46,243 bases of DNA. Origin: Thermus tenuipuniceus (lineage in GTDB: Bacteria > Deinococcota > Deinococci > Deinococcales > Thermaceae). Position 1 is the first letter of the stretch, and each line of letters opens with the position of its first letter. The notes under the pieces were generated by a model, which searched no databases, was not told where the DNA came from, and was given only the letters and a program-made list of their open reading frames with translations. The DNA lies in the NCBI RefSeq assembly GCF_002964845.1, contig NZ_KZ672964.1, positions 3,581-49,823 on the forward strand. Direction: 5' to 3'. The translations under genes were made by a program, and so were the position numbers. Of this stretch, positions 36,807-46,243 are shown in pieces.

Positions 36807-39151
36807 GCCTCACCTCCCGTGGGAACCAACACCTTGGCCTCCATCCTTCTGCCCGCAAAGGGACCGAGGGCGGAGAGGTAGAGGAAGCCCTTGGGCAGGT
36901 CTTCCCGGTGGACCACCTGGGCCAGGACCGGGCCCAAGGGGCCTTCCACCTCCACCCGGGCTCCCTCCAAGAGAGCCTCGGCCTTGGCGGTTTCCGGGTG
37001 GACCCAAAGCTCGGGGCGGACGGTCTGGGCCACCTTGCCCGTAAGCTGCCAGGCCCTCCACATGGTGGGCCTAAGGTAGAGCCTTCCCTCCTGGGCCTTG
37101 GGCCGGAGTTCCTTGGTGCGATGGGAAAGGAGGCCCAAAGGAGGGGGTACCTTGCCCTTGAGGGCTTTTTCCGCCTCGAGGCTAAGCCTAAAGGGCGGCC
37201 GCACCCCCAGGGCCTCGGCCAGAAGGGCCAGGGCCTGCAAGGCTCCTTCCGCCTCGCCGTTTTCTATGGGGGCGGGGTTTAGGGGAAGGACCCGCCCCTC
37301 CAGGTTCACCACCTGTCCCCGCTTCTCGTAGAAGGTGGGGGCGGGGAGGACCACATCCGCATACCGCTCCGCCAGGGGGTGGAGGTGGCTTAGGTGCATG
37401 ACCAGGAAGCGCTTGCCCTTTAGGGCCCCTTCCGGGGGCACGTAGCCGTAGTAGGCGTAGGGGCTTCCGGGTTCGTCCCAGGCTGCCCCTTTCTCCCCGG
37501 GCCAGACCCCCATGGCCTCGAGGCCCCGGGCATTCGCCGCCGGGGTCATGGCCAAGACCTTGGCTCCCTTCCGCTCGGCCAGGAGCCTTGCCCTTTCCGC
37601 CGCCACCGCGTCCTGCAGGACCCCGGCCCCCAGGATGAGGATGGGGTTTTGGGCTTTCTCCCAGGCTTCCTTGGCCTTTGCCACCACTTCCCCTCCCTCC
37701 TTCTCCCCAAGAAGGGCCAGGAGGATCTCCCGCTCCTCCCCGGGGGCGTGGACTTCTGCGAGGCTGGCCCACCTCATCAAGGGGGCGCGGTAGGGGGCGA
37801 AGAGGGCCATCTTGTCGGCGCGCCGCGGCATCCGTTCCTTGATGGAGAGGTCGGCGAAGGGGGTGCCGTGGGCGAACCTGGGGGCGGGCTTGAGGTCCCG
37901 CACGAACTCGCTGAGGCGAAGGTGCAGGATGGGGACCTCCTCCGTGGGATCCCCCAGGACCAGGGCGAAGTCGGCCCTAAGGAGGTCCTCAAGGGTGGCG
38001 GGTGTGTAGAGGCTCGCTGGGGCGGCGGTGCGGCCCTGGAAGTCCAGGTGGGGGGTGCCTAGCACCCGGGCCAGCTCTGCCGCCATGAGGCCCTCCTCGA
38101 GGGTGGCGTCGTGAGCCAGGTAAATCCCCACCTCCTCCTTCCGGGCGCTGGCAAGGCCCTCACGGATGGCGGCGAAAGCCTCCTCCCAGGTGGCCTGCTG
38201 GAGCTTCCCGTTCTTGCGCACCAGGGGGGTGGTGAGGCGTTCCTGGTCCGCCCACTCATGCCCGAAGCGGCCCGCGTCGCAAAGCCAGATCTCGTTCACC
38301 TCGGGGACTTCCCGGCCCCGGATCCTCAAAAGTTTGCCGCTACGGGTGTCCGCGGTGATGCCGCACCCCACCGGACAGAGGGCGCAGGTGGTGGGGGTTT
38401 CCTCCATCTCCCAGTTGCGGGCCCGGAAGCGGGCGGTGAGGTCCAGAAGGGCTCCCACCGGGCAGATGTCGGTGATGTTCCCGGAAAACCCCGAGGGAAG
38501 CCCGAAGTCCATGGTGCCGATGAAGGTGTGCCCTCCCCGCTCGATGAAGTCCAGGACCTCGTCCCCGGGGACCTCCTCAAAGTAGCGCACGCAGCGCTTG
38601 CAGTGGATGCACCGCTCCCGGTCCAAGACCACGAAGGGGGAAAGGGGATGGTGCTTGTCCACGTGGCGGCGGGTGAACTCAAAGCGGGTGTAGACGGGGG
38701 GGGCCAAGGGCTCCTTTTGGTAGTACTTTTCGTAAAGCCCGTACTCCACCGTGCGGTCTTGAAGCTCACAGGCCCCGCCCTTGTCGCAGGTGGGGCAGTC
38801 CAGGGGGTGGTTGAGGAGGGTGAACTCCACCATCCCCGCCTGGGCCTCCCGCACCACTTCCGAGAGGGTGTCCACCACCATGCCGTCCGCTACGGCGGTG
38901 ACGCAACTGGCCGCCAGCTTGGGCTGCCAGGCGATCTCGGGCTCACCCTGTTCGTTCAGCACGGGCTTCCCATCCGGGCCCCGCTTGGGGAGGCCAATGC
39001 GCACCAGGCACATGCGGCAGGCCCCGATGGGGGAGAGGTGCTTTTCCGAGCAGAAAAGGGGCACGTCATACCCCGCATGGAAGACCGCGTCCATGACGCT
39101 GGTCCCCGGGGGTACTTCCACGATCCGGTCGTTCACCTTGACCCTGACCAC
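36803..39151 (-). CDS. nuoG: Complex I subunit NuoG (Nqo3) with extra N7 cluster
   Basis: This 782-residue iron-sulfur subunit has an N-terminal ferredoxin domain for N1b ([16 protein letters not shown] plus Cys in [10 protein letters not shown]). The N5 motif is [14 protein letters not shown], and N4 is CIHCKRC with DICPVGA. The additional N7 motif is CALCPVGC with LCDAGRFG, kept in Thermus and E. coli but lost elsewhere. A molybdopterin-oxidoreductase-like domain fills the C-terminal half. GTG 39151 matches the start I remember for T. thermophilus (MVRVKVND) and follows GGAGGTGAAG; GTG 39157, overlapping the nuoF stop, is possible. A longer open frame upstream is nuoF out of frame. Confidence 0.97.
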   Translation of the reverse strand: MVRVKVNDRIVEVPPGTSVMDAVFHAGYDVPLFCSEKHLSPIGACRMCLVRIGLPKRGPDGKPVLNEQGEPEIAWQPKLAASCVTAVADGMVVDTLSEVVREAQAGMVEFTLLNHPLDCPTCDKGGACELQDRTVEYGLYEKYYQKEPLAPPVYTRFEFTRRHVDKHHPLSPFVVLDRERCIHCKRCVRYFEEVPGDEVLDFIERGGHTFIGTMDFGLPSGFSGNITDICPVGALLDLTARFRARNWEMEETPTTCALCPVGCGITADTRSGKLLRIRGREVPEVNEIWLCDAGRFGHEWADQERLTTPLVRKNGKLQQATWEEAFAAIREGLASARKEEVGIYLAHDATLEEGLMAAELARVLGTPHLDFQGRTAAPASLYTPATLEDLLRADFALVLGDPTEEVPILHLRLSEFVRDLKPAPRFAHGTPFADLSIKERMPRRADKMALFAPYRAPLMRWASLAEVHAPGEEREILLALLGEKEGGEVVAKAKEAWEKAQNPILILGAGVLQDAVAAERARLLAERKGAKVLAMTPAANARGLEAMGVWPGEKGAAWDEPGSPYAYYGYVPPEGALKGKRFLVMHLSHLHPLAERYADVVLPAPTFYEKRGQVVNLEGRVLPLNPAPIENGEAEGALQALALLAEALGVRPPFRLSLEAEKALKGKVPPPLGLLSHRTKELRPKAQEGRLYLRPTMWRAWQLTGKVAQTVRPELWVHPETAKAEALLEGARVEVEGPLGPVLAQVVHREDLPKGFLYLSALGPFAGRRMEAKVLVPTGGEA

Positions 39152-39153
39152 CT

Positions 39154-40467
39154 TCACCTCCAAAGGCTCACCCTGGGCACGGGCTTCTTCTCCCGCACCA
39201 GGGCCAGGTACTGGTCCTTGAAGTGCTTCAGCGAGCCTTTCACCGGCCAGACGGCGGCGTCTGCCAAGGGGCAGAAGCTCCGCCCCTCGATGAGGGGCAG
39301 AAGGGCCTCCAGGTTCTCCACGTCCTTCTCCTCCCCCTCCCCGGAGCCGATCTTGGCGAAGAGGTTCACCATGAAGCCCGCCACCCCTTCCCGGCAGGGG
39401 GTGCACTTGCCGCAGGACTCGTGGGCGTAGAAGCGGGTCACGTTCCACATGGCGTCCACCATGCTGACCCTCTCCGGGATGAGGATCACGCCCCCGGTGC
39501 CCAGCATGGAGTCCTTAGCCTGCAGGTGCTCATAGCTCATGGGGGTGTCCAGGACCTCATCGGTAAAGGGCAAGGGCGGGGTGGAGGAGCCACCTGGGAT
39601 GAGGGCCTGGATGGGCTCCAGGGGCCCTCCCGCCCAGTCGTAGATGAGTTCCCGGAAGGTGGTGCCCATGGGAAGCTCATAAACCCCGGGCCGCCTAACC
39701 GGGCCGGAGACCTGGTAAAGCTTCATCCCCTTGGACTGCTCGGTGCCCATGCTGGCAAACCAGTCGGCCCCCCGTTCCAGGATGGGCACCACCGAGGCCA
39801 GGGTTTCCACGTTGTTGATGGTGGTGGGCTTGCCCCAGAGGCCGGACTGGGCGGGGAAGGGAGGCTTCAGGCGGGGGTTGGCCCTTAAGCCCTCCAGAGA
39901 GTTCATGAGGGCGGTTTCCTCCCCGCAGATGTAGGCCCCAGCCCCCCGGTGCACGTGCACGTTGAAGGAGAAGCCGCTACCGAAGAGGTTCTCCCCCAGG
40001 TAACCTCGGGCGCGGGCTTCCCGGATGGCCGCTTCCAGCCGGTCCGCCGCCTTGCGGTACTCCCCCCGCACGTAGATGTACCCCACCGTGGCCCTTATGG
40101 CGTACCCCGCCAGGATCATGCCCTCGAGGAGCAGGTGGGGGACGTCCTCCATGATGTACCGGTCCTTGAAGCTACCCGGCTCGGACTCGTCGGCGTTGCA
40201 GATCAGGTAGTGCTGCTTCCCATCCTTGGGCATAAAGCTCCACTTCACCCCTGTGGGGAAGCCCGCCCCGCCCCGGCCCCTGAGCCCCGAGCGCTTCACC
40301 TCCTCGATGACCTCCTCCGGGGTTTTCTCCTTTAGAACCCGCTTGGCGGTCTCGTATCCCCCGTGTTTCAGGTAGTAGTCCAGGGTCCAGCTTCCTTCCT
40401 GGCCCACGTGGGCGTAGAGGGTTTTTTCAAAGCGGGGGTCGCGTCCGGAAACGATGGGCCCGGTCAT
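39154..40467 (-). CDS. nuoF: Complex I subunit NuoF (Nqo1), FMN/NADH-binding
   Basis: This 437-residue subunit oxidises NADH. The FMN/NADH loop is [16 protein letters not shown], and the N3 [4Fe-4S] ligands lie in [12 protein letters not shown] with a later Cys in [10 protein letters not shown]. Length equals the Thermus subunit. 4-nt overlap with nuoE. Confidence 0.98.
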   Translation of the reverse strand: MTGPIVSGRDPRFEKTLYAHVGQEGSWTLDYYLKHGGYETAKRVLKEKTPEEVIEEVKRSGLRGRGGAGFPTGVKWSFMPKDGKQHYLICNADESEPGSFKDRYIMEDVPHLLLEGMILAGYAIRATVGYIYVRGEYRKAADRLEAAIREARARGYLGENLFGSGFSFNVHVHRGAGAYICGEETALMNSLEGLRANPRLKPPFPAQSGLWGKPTTINNVETLASVVPILERGADWFASMGTEQSKGMKLYQVSGPVRRPGVYELPMGTTFRELIYDWAGGPLEPIQALIPGGSSTPPLPFTDEVLDTPMSYEHLQAKDSMLGTGGVILIPERVSMVDAMWNVTRFYAHESCGKCTPCREGVAGFMVNLFAKIGSGEGEEKDVENLEALLPLIEGRSFCPLADAAVWPVKGSLKHFKDQYLALVREKKPVPRVSLWR

Positions 40468-41009
40468 ACCTCCACCTCATGCACGTGGTGCCCGCAGTTG
40501 CCGGGAAGCTCGATCTCCTCCAGCCGCTTTCCAGCCCTAAGGCCCTCCAGGAGCGCCTCAAGCCTCGCCCGGGTCACGCATTCCACATAGGGTTCGTCGT
40601 TCATCTGCACCACGGGGGCCGTGTGGCAGCTTCCCAGGCACTCCACCTTCTGCACGCTGAAAAGGCCATCCGGGGTCACCTCCCCCGGGCCGATGCCCAG
40701 GGTTTCCGTGAGGTAGTCCCAAAGCTCGTCGGCCCCAGCCAGCTTGCAGGAGAGGGTGGAGCAGACCTGGAGGTGGTACTTGCCCGTGGGCACGAACTGG
40801 TAGTAGGAGTAGAAGCTCGCTACCCCCATTACCTCCGTGGCCGTGGTGCCCACCAGCTGGGCGATCTCCTCTATCCGCTCCGGGCGGATCCAGCCCTCCT
40901 CCTGCTGCACCCGCCTTAAGAGGGGCATGATGGCGGAGCGTCGCCCCTCCGGTGGATACTTGGCGAAGGTTTCCTCCAGGAAGTCTCGCTTGTCGTCAAA
41001 AAACCCCAT
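40464..41009 (-). CDS. nuoE: Complex I subunit NuoE (Nqo2), [2Fe-2S]
   Basis: This 181-residue thioredoxin-like subunit binds cluster N1a. Ligand cysteines are in [11 protein letters not shown] and [14 protein letters not shown]-terminal helical bundle ([20 protein letters not shown]). It begins 13 nt after the nuoD stop with GGAGGGAAG. Confidence 0.98.
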   Translation of the reverse strand: MGFFDDKRDFLEETFAKYPPEGRRSAIMPLLRRVQQEEGWIRPERIEEIAQLVGTTATEVMGVASFYSYYQFVPTGKYHLQVCSTLSCKLAGADELWDYLTETLGIGPGEVTPDGLFSVQKVECLGSCHTAPVVQMNDEPYVECVTRARLEALLEGLRAGKRLEEIELPGNCGHHVHEVEV

Positions 41010-41022
41010 CTTCCCTTCCCTC

Positions 41023-42243
41023 CTATCGGTCCACGTCGCCCATGACGGGATCCAGGCTGGCGATGATGGCCACCATGTCGGGCACCTGCTCCCCCTTGCA
41101 GGCGTAGGGGAGGCTTTGCAGGTTCACGAAGCTGGGGGCTCGGACCTTGACCCGGTAAGGCATGCTGCCCCCGTCAGAAACGATGTAGTACCCCAGTTCC
41201 CCCCTGGCGGACTCCGTGGGCACGTACACCTCCCCCTTGGGGGGATGGAAACCCTCGGTGTAGTGCTTGAAGTGGTAGATGACCGCCTCCATGGAGGTTT
41301 CCAAAAGGTGCCTGGGAGGCGGGGTGATCTGGGGGTTCGGGTCCCGCACCGGCCCTGGCTCCAGCCTCTCCAGGGCCTGCTGGATGATCTTCACCGACTC
41401 CCGCATCTCCCGGATGCGGATGATCATGCGGTCGAACACGTCCCCATGCTCCCCCAAGGGCACGTCAAACTGGTAGGTGTCGTAGCCCGCATAGGGGTAG
41501 GCCTTGCGCACGTCGTAGTTTACCCCGCTGGCCCTTAGGGAGCCGCCCGTGAGGCCCAGGTTGATGGCCACCTCGGGGGGGATGACCCCCACGCCCCGGG
41601 CCCGCTCGTAGAAGATGGGGCTTTCCGCAAAGAGGGCCTCGTACTCGTCGATGCGGTGGGGCAGGACCTGCAAAAGCTTTTTAAGCTCGGGCACGAACTC
41701 CTCGGGGAGGTCCTCCTTGACCCCGCCGATGCGGATGTAGTTGTGGTGGAAACGCTGGCCCGTAACCCACTCAAAGAGGTCCAGGATGGCCTCCCGCTCC
41801 CGGAAGGCGTAGAAGAAGGGGGTAAGGGCTCCTAGGTCCAAAAGCCCGGTCCCCAGGAAGACCAGGTGGCTGGCCAGGCGGGAGAGCTCGTTCAGGATGA
41901 TACGAATGGTCTGGGCTCGAGGCGGCACCACAGCCCCCACCAGCTTCTCCACCGCCAGGGCGTAGGCCAGGTCGTGGGCGAAGGAGTGGAGGTAATCCAT
42001 CCGGGGCGTATACGTGATGACCTGCGTATACGTCCGGTTTTCCATGTTCTTCTCAAAGCCGGTGTGGAGGTAGCCGATGTGGGGCACGAGGTCCAAGACC
42101 TCCTCGCCCGAGAGGGTGACCACCACCCGCAAAACCCCGTGGGTGGAAGGGTGCTGCGGGCCCACGTTGAGGGTCATCACCTCGGTGCGGAGCTCCTTGG
42201 GCTCCTCCGCCACCTGCGGGTCTAGATCCAGGTAGTCCTTCAT
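41023..42243 (-). CDS. nuoD: Complex I subunit NuoD (Nqo4)
   Basis: This 406-residue 49-kDa-type subunit forms the quinone site with Nuo[16 protein letters not shown] carries the conserved quinone-site His, and [12 protein letters not shown] supplies the Tyr/Asp region. It ends DPVMGDVDR, the canonical family C-terminus. Related to NiFe-hydrogenase large subunits without metal ligands. 18-nt gap after nuoC. Confidence 0.98.
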   Translation of the reverse strand: MKDYLDLDPQVAEEPKELRTEVMTLNVGPQHPSTHGVLRVVVTLSGEEVLDLVPHIGYLHTGFEKNMENRTYTQVITYTPRMDYLHSFAHDLAYALAVEKLVGAVVPPRAQTIRIILNELSRLASHLVFLGTGLLDLGALTPFFYAFREREAILDLFEWVTGQRFHHNYIRIGGVKEDLPEEFVPELKKLLQVLPHRIDEYEALFAESPIFYERARGVGVIPPEVAINLGLTGGSLRASGVNYDVRKAYPYAGYDTYQFDVPLGEHGDVFDRMIIRIREMRESVKIIQQALERLEPGPVRDPNPQITPPPRHLLETSMEAVIYHFKHYTEGFHPPKGEVYVPTESARGELGYYIVSDGGSMPYRVKVRAPSFVNLQSLPYACKGEQVPDMVAIIASLDPVMGDVDR

Positions 42244-42261
42244 TTGACCTCCCTAGCCAAC

Positions 42262-42897
42262 CTAGCCCCTACTGGGGCCCTTTTCTCCCTTGGCCTTGGT
42301 GAGATCGGCCCAAAGGGCCCGGTACCCCTTGCGGCTACCGCCCCGGTATAGGGTGAGGCCGGGGTTCTTCCCGGTCAGGGCGGCCCGGAACTCGCTGGGC
42401 ACGATGAAGCGCCCCTCGCGGAAGAGGGTGGGGGTTTCCCCCAGGGGGAAGTCCTTGCGCAGGGGGTGGCCCTCGAGGTCCTCCGGGGTCAGGATCTTGC
42501 GCAAATCCGGGTGGCCTTCAAAGACGATCCCAAAGAGGTCGTAAACCTCCCTCTCCAAAAAGTTTGCGCTTCCCCAGAGGTCGGTGACGGTGGGAAGCCT
42601 GGGGTCCTTTTCCGGCACGTAGACCCGGACGAAGAACCGGCTCCCGTCCCCGTCCTGCCACCCGGGAAGGGAGACCAGCTCGTAGACCACGGCGAAGCGC
42701 TCCGGGCGAGGGTCGGGGTATTCCAGGTAGTCCAGGCCCACGATGTCCGCCAGGTAGTTAAAGCCCAGGGCCTTGTAGCGGACCATCTCCTCCTTGAAGG
42801 CTTCCCGGGGCATCACCACCCAGAGGTTGCCGAGGCCGTTGTCCTCTAGGGTATAGCCCTTGGCCCGGGCTTCTTCCAGCACCCTATTGAGCCGCAT
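42262..42897 (-). CDS. nuoC: Complex I subunit NuoC (Nqo5)
   Basis: This 211-residue 30-kDa-type subunit has the family signature region (EREVYDLFGIVFEGHPDLRK, DFPLGETP). Peripheral arm; no cofactor. Starts 3 nt after the nuoB stop. Confidence 0.97.
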   Translation of the reverse strand: MRLNRVLEEARAKGYTLEDNGLGNLWVVMPREAFKEEMVRYKALGFNYLADIVGLDYLEYPDPRPERFAVVYELVSLPGWQDGDGSRFFVRVYVPEKDPRLPTVTDLWGSANFLEREVYDLFGIVFEGHPDLRKILTPEDLEGHPLRKDFPLGETPTLFREGRFIVPSEFRAALTGKNPGLTLYRGGSRKGYRALWADLTKAKGEKGPSRG

Positions 42898-42900
42898 ACC

Positions 42901-43446
42901 TCACCCCCTGGCGCGCTTCCAGGCGGCCACAGGGGGCAGTTTCTCGCCCCTTTCGTTCACCGCCTGGCCCCGCACCTTTTTCTGTAGCTGCATTACCGCA
43001 TAGATGAGGGCCTCGGGGCGCGGAGGGCAACCGGGCACGTACACGTCCACCGGCACCACCGAGTCCACGTTCTGTACGATGGCATAGTTGTTGAACATCC
43101 CCCCCGAGCTGGCGCAGGCCCCCATGGAGATCACCCACTTGGGGTCGGGCATCTGCTCCCAGACCCGCCGCATCACCGGGGCCATCTTCTTGGAAAGCCG
43201 GCCCGCCACGATCATCACGTCCGCCTGGCGGGGGCTTGCCCGGAAGACCTCGCTCCCGAAGCGGGCTAGGTCGTTTCGGGCATCGGTGGAGGCCATCATC
43301 TCGATGGCGCAGCAGGCCAGACCAAAGGTGGCGGGCCATAGGGAGTTGGACCTTCCCCAGGCCACCAGCTTCTCCAGGGTGGTAAAGAGGATGCCTTCCC
43401 GCTCCAGCTCCTGCACGTCCCGCTCAAAGAGGTCCTTCAGTGCCAC
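42901..43446 (-). CDS. nuoB: Complex I subunit NuoB (Nqo6), cluster N2
   Basis: This 181-residue subunit holds cluster N2, which reduces quinone. Tandem cysteines lie in [12 protein letters not shown], with further ligands in GACASSGG and [13 protein letters not shown] 43446 gives the family start ([18 protein letters not shown]) and overlaps the end of nuoA by 10 nt; an in-frame ORF start 7 codons upstream is less likely. Confidence 0.98.
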   Translation of the reverse strand: MALKDLFERDVQELEREGILFTTLEKLVAWGRSNSLWPATFGLACCAIEMMASTDARNDLARFGSEVFRASPRQADVMIVAGRLSKKMAPVMRRVWEQMPDPKWVISMGACASSGGMFNNYAIVQNVDSVVPVDVYVPGCPPRPEALIYAVMQLQKKVRGQAVNERGEKLPPVAAWKRARG

Positions 43447-43796
43447 CGCATCACCCCCTTCCACCACTCGTAGAGGAAGCCCACGAAGAGGAGCAGGGTG
43501 AAGCCCGCCACGCCCAGGAAACCGTACAGGCCGAGCGTGCCTGCGCTCACCGCATAGGGCCAGAGGAAGGCCACCTCCACGTCAAAGAGGATGAAGAGCA
43601 TGGCCACCACGTAGAAGTGCACGGGAAAGCGCTTGACCTCTCCCGCGGGGTCATTCCCCGACTCGTAGGGCATCAGCTTGGCCTTCCCCGGTTTCTTGGG
43701 ACCCAGGAGGGCCCCCACCACCAGGGCCGCCACCCCGATGAAAAGGGCCACCCCCAGATAGATCAGGATGCTCACGTACTCTGCAATCGGCGCCAA
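43437..43796 (-). CDS. nuoA: Complex I subunit NuoA (Nqo7)
   Basis: This 119-residue three-helix membrane subunit starts the operon. The conserved loop [26 protein letters not shown] and [11 protein letters not shown] are intact. The start codon is TTG (43796), 9 nt after AAGGAGGGG. Initiation at TTG in the first gene could limit operon expression. Confidence 0.95.
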   Translation of the reverse strand: MAPIAEYVSILIYLGVALFIGVAALVVGALLGPKKPGKAKLMPYESGNDPAGEVKRFPVHFYVVAMLFILFDVEVAFLWPYAVSAGTLGLYGFLGVAGFTLLLFVGFLYEWWKGVMRWH

Positions 43797-43869
43797 GGTC
43801 CCCTCCTTTCGTGCCTCTTGTCACGAGGAGGAAGCCCAAAATCCCCAAGCCCCTCCTCATTTCCCGCCC

Positions 43870-43878
43870 ATCTTATCA
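43870..43878 (-). promoter_or_regulatory. Extended -10 promoter of the nuo operon
   Basis: TGATAAGAT on the minus strand is an extended -10. Transcription near 43863 gives a leader of about 65 nt. A TTGTCC lies 14 nt upstream of the hexamer, too close for a good -35. Confidence 0.5.
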
Positions 43879-43905
43879 CCCCAGGTGCGGGACAATAGGG
43901 GTGGG

Positions 43906-45516
<1,611 letters not shown>

Positions 45517-45520
<4 letters not shown>

Positions 45521-46164
45521 CCCTTAAGCAGGGCCCTGAGCTCCCCGTAAAGGCGCTTGGTCTCCTCCGGGGTTTTGCCGTACCCCCCGTACTTGGTGAC
45601 GATCTTGGCGGCTTCCTTGCCCAGGCCCTTTTCCCTAAGGCGCTCCAGCAGCTGGTCGATGAGGCGGTAGGCCTCGGGCTTTTCCTCTTCCGGAGGGGCA
45701 GCTTCCCCAAGGCCCTCCCCCTCGGGGAGCTTGGGCGGGGTGAAGCGGCCCTTTTCCGGGTCGTAGTCCACCCACTGTTTCTCCAAGCGGTAGAGGTACC
45801 GGCCCACCCCGAACTTTACGGCGGCCCTTTTCAGGGCGTCGGAAAAGGCCGCTTTCAGGGAATCCCCTTCCCCCACGTCCTCTTTGCTGACCCCCAGGAC
45901 CGTGAGGCGGCACTTCACCTCCACCAGCCGCTCCCGCCGCTCGCCCCGCTCGTCCTTCACGGTACGTTCGGCATCGGCCAGCACCTCGTAGGTATCCTGC
46001 CAGCCCTTGGGGCCCACCGCGCGGTCCAGGCGGTCCAAGACGGTGCGGGCGTCCACGTAGGGCACCACCAGGGCCTTCCGTTTGTCCCGGCTAAGGGCCT
46101 CTATGCGCCACTGCACCTCGCCGGGGGGGAAGGGTTCGGCGAGCTTTTGCCAAACTTCCTCCAT
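45517..46164 (-). CDS. ddrA: DdrA-like Rad52-family DNA end-binding protein
   Basis: This 215-residue protein has the Rad52/Rad22 core: GEVQWRIEALSRDKRKALVV, PYVDARTVLDRLDRAVGPKG, DVGEGDSLKAAFSDALKRAA and VKFGVGRYLYRLEKQW. This pattern matches DdrA of Deinococcus, which binds single-stranded 3' ends and protects them after damage. The C-terminal 70 residues are a Pro/Glu linker and a helical tail. ATG 46164 follows TAGACT by 6 nt (leaderless). First gene of the ddrA-phosphoesterase-rsmA unit. Confidence 0.88.
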
Positions 46165-46170
46165 ACCTCA

Positions 46171-46176
46171 AGTCTA
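46171..46176 (-). promoter_or_regulatory. -10 box of leaderless ddrA promoter
   Basis: TAGACT then 6 nt then ATG at 46164 on the minus strand. Confidence 0.5.
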
Positions 46177-46208
46177 CTTTCTGAGCTCCCCCTTTGAGTT
46201 CAGACAAA

Positions 46209-46243
46209 ATGGGGCTGTATGAGGAGCTTGCCGTTTGGACCGG
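46209..46243 (+). CDS. Possible start of a divergent gene, truncated by the window edge
   Basis: ATG 46209 opens MGLYEELAVWT and runs off the window. The gap to ddrA is 44 nt, typical for the divergent pairs here. Eleven residues are too few to name a family. Confidence 0.35.
   Translation, partial: MGLYEELAVWT

Noticed and set aside
39152..39448. N-terminal extension of nuoG
   Set aside because: These codons are nuoF read in another frame; the family N-terminus [12 protein letters not shown] begins at 39151.
43651..43860. 69-codon frame MRRGLGILGFLL overlapping nuoA as a gene
   Set aside because: Beyond about 20 residues it is nuoA out of frame with Gly/Pro-rich content; kept only as a low-interest leader-ORF idea.

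Overview
The window looks like chromosome of a Thermus species, or a very close relative. GC content and third-position GC are high. The lysine enzyme is the alpha-aminoadipate-pathway aminotransferase LysN. Complex I is a 14-gene set whose order and subunit lengths match the Thermus nqo operon, including the extra N7 cysteine set in NuoG. The rpmH gene lies inside an N-terminally extended rnpA, an arrangement known from Thermus. A DdrA/Rad52-like gene also fits the Deinococcus-Thermus phylum. Genes are tightly packed; the largest gene-free gaps are about 160-166 bp (12459-12617 and 43797-43962). I see no tRNA, rRNA, CRISPR array, transposon or prophage.

Layout. 1-5444: a partial phosphohexomutase-like gene diverges from uvrD/pcrA. 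A degenerate shikimate-dehydrogenase-like gene follows uvrD. Then come dsbB, a tiny Cys-rich DUF5522-type gene, ftsY and a small outer-membrane-type protein. 5476-12458: gltX diverges from lptB plus a DUF3084 coiled-coil membrane protein; converging on these is the rpmH/rnpA-yidD-yidC-jag-prmC unit (translation, RNA processing and membrane-protein insertion). 12618-19380: a branched-chain-type (LivGHMKF) ABC transporter operon with an embedded long-chain acyl-CoA synthetase, probably uptake plus CoA activation of a carboxylic acid. 19429-22750: an RluD-type pseudouridine synthase, lysN and a dNTP triphosphohydrolase. 22754-27843: the fatty-acid cluster yceD-rpmF-fabH-fabD-fabG-acpP-fabF, split into several transcription units by visible promoters and terminators. 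27937-29762: arginase, a DUF2939-type protein with an apparent frameshift at a G8 run, and an unrecognised small gene. 29841-43796: the complete nuoA-N operon on the minus strand, ending in a 24-nt perfect palindrome. 43963-46164: rsmA (ksgA), a metallophosphoesterase and ddrA. At the right edge another gene may begin.

A recurring regulatory pattern is visible. Many single genes and operon heads have a TAnnnT -10 hexamer placed 6-7 nt before the start codon, which predicts leaderless mRNAs and fixes several start codons. Internal operon genes mostly use 1-11 nt overlaps (ATGA, GTGA, TGATG).

The observations most worth following up are: the rpmH-in-rnpA overlap; the G8 frameshift; the paired TACACC/GGTGTA dyads upstream of the nuo promoter; the transporter/acyl-CoA synthetase operon with its intercistronic hairpins; and two enzyme-like proteins with altered active sites (phosphohexomutase-like and AroE-like).
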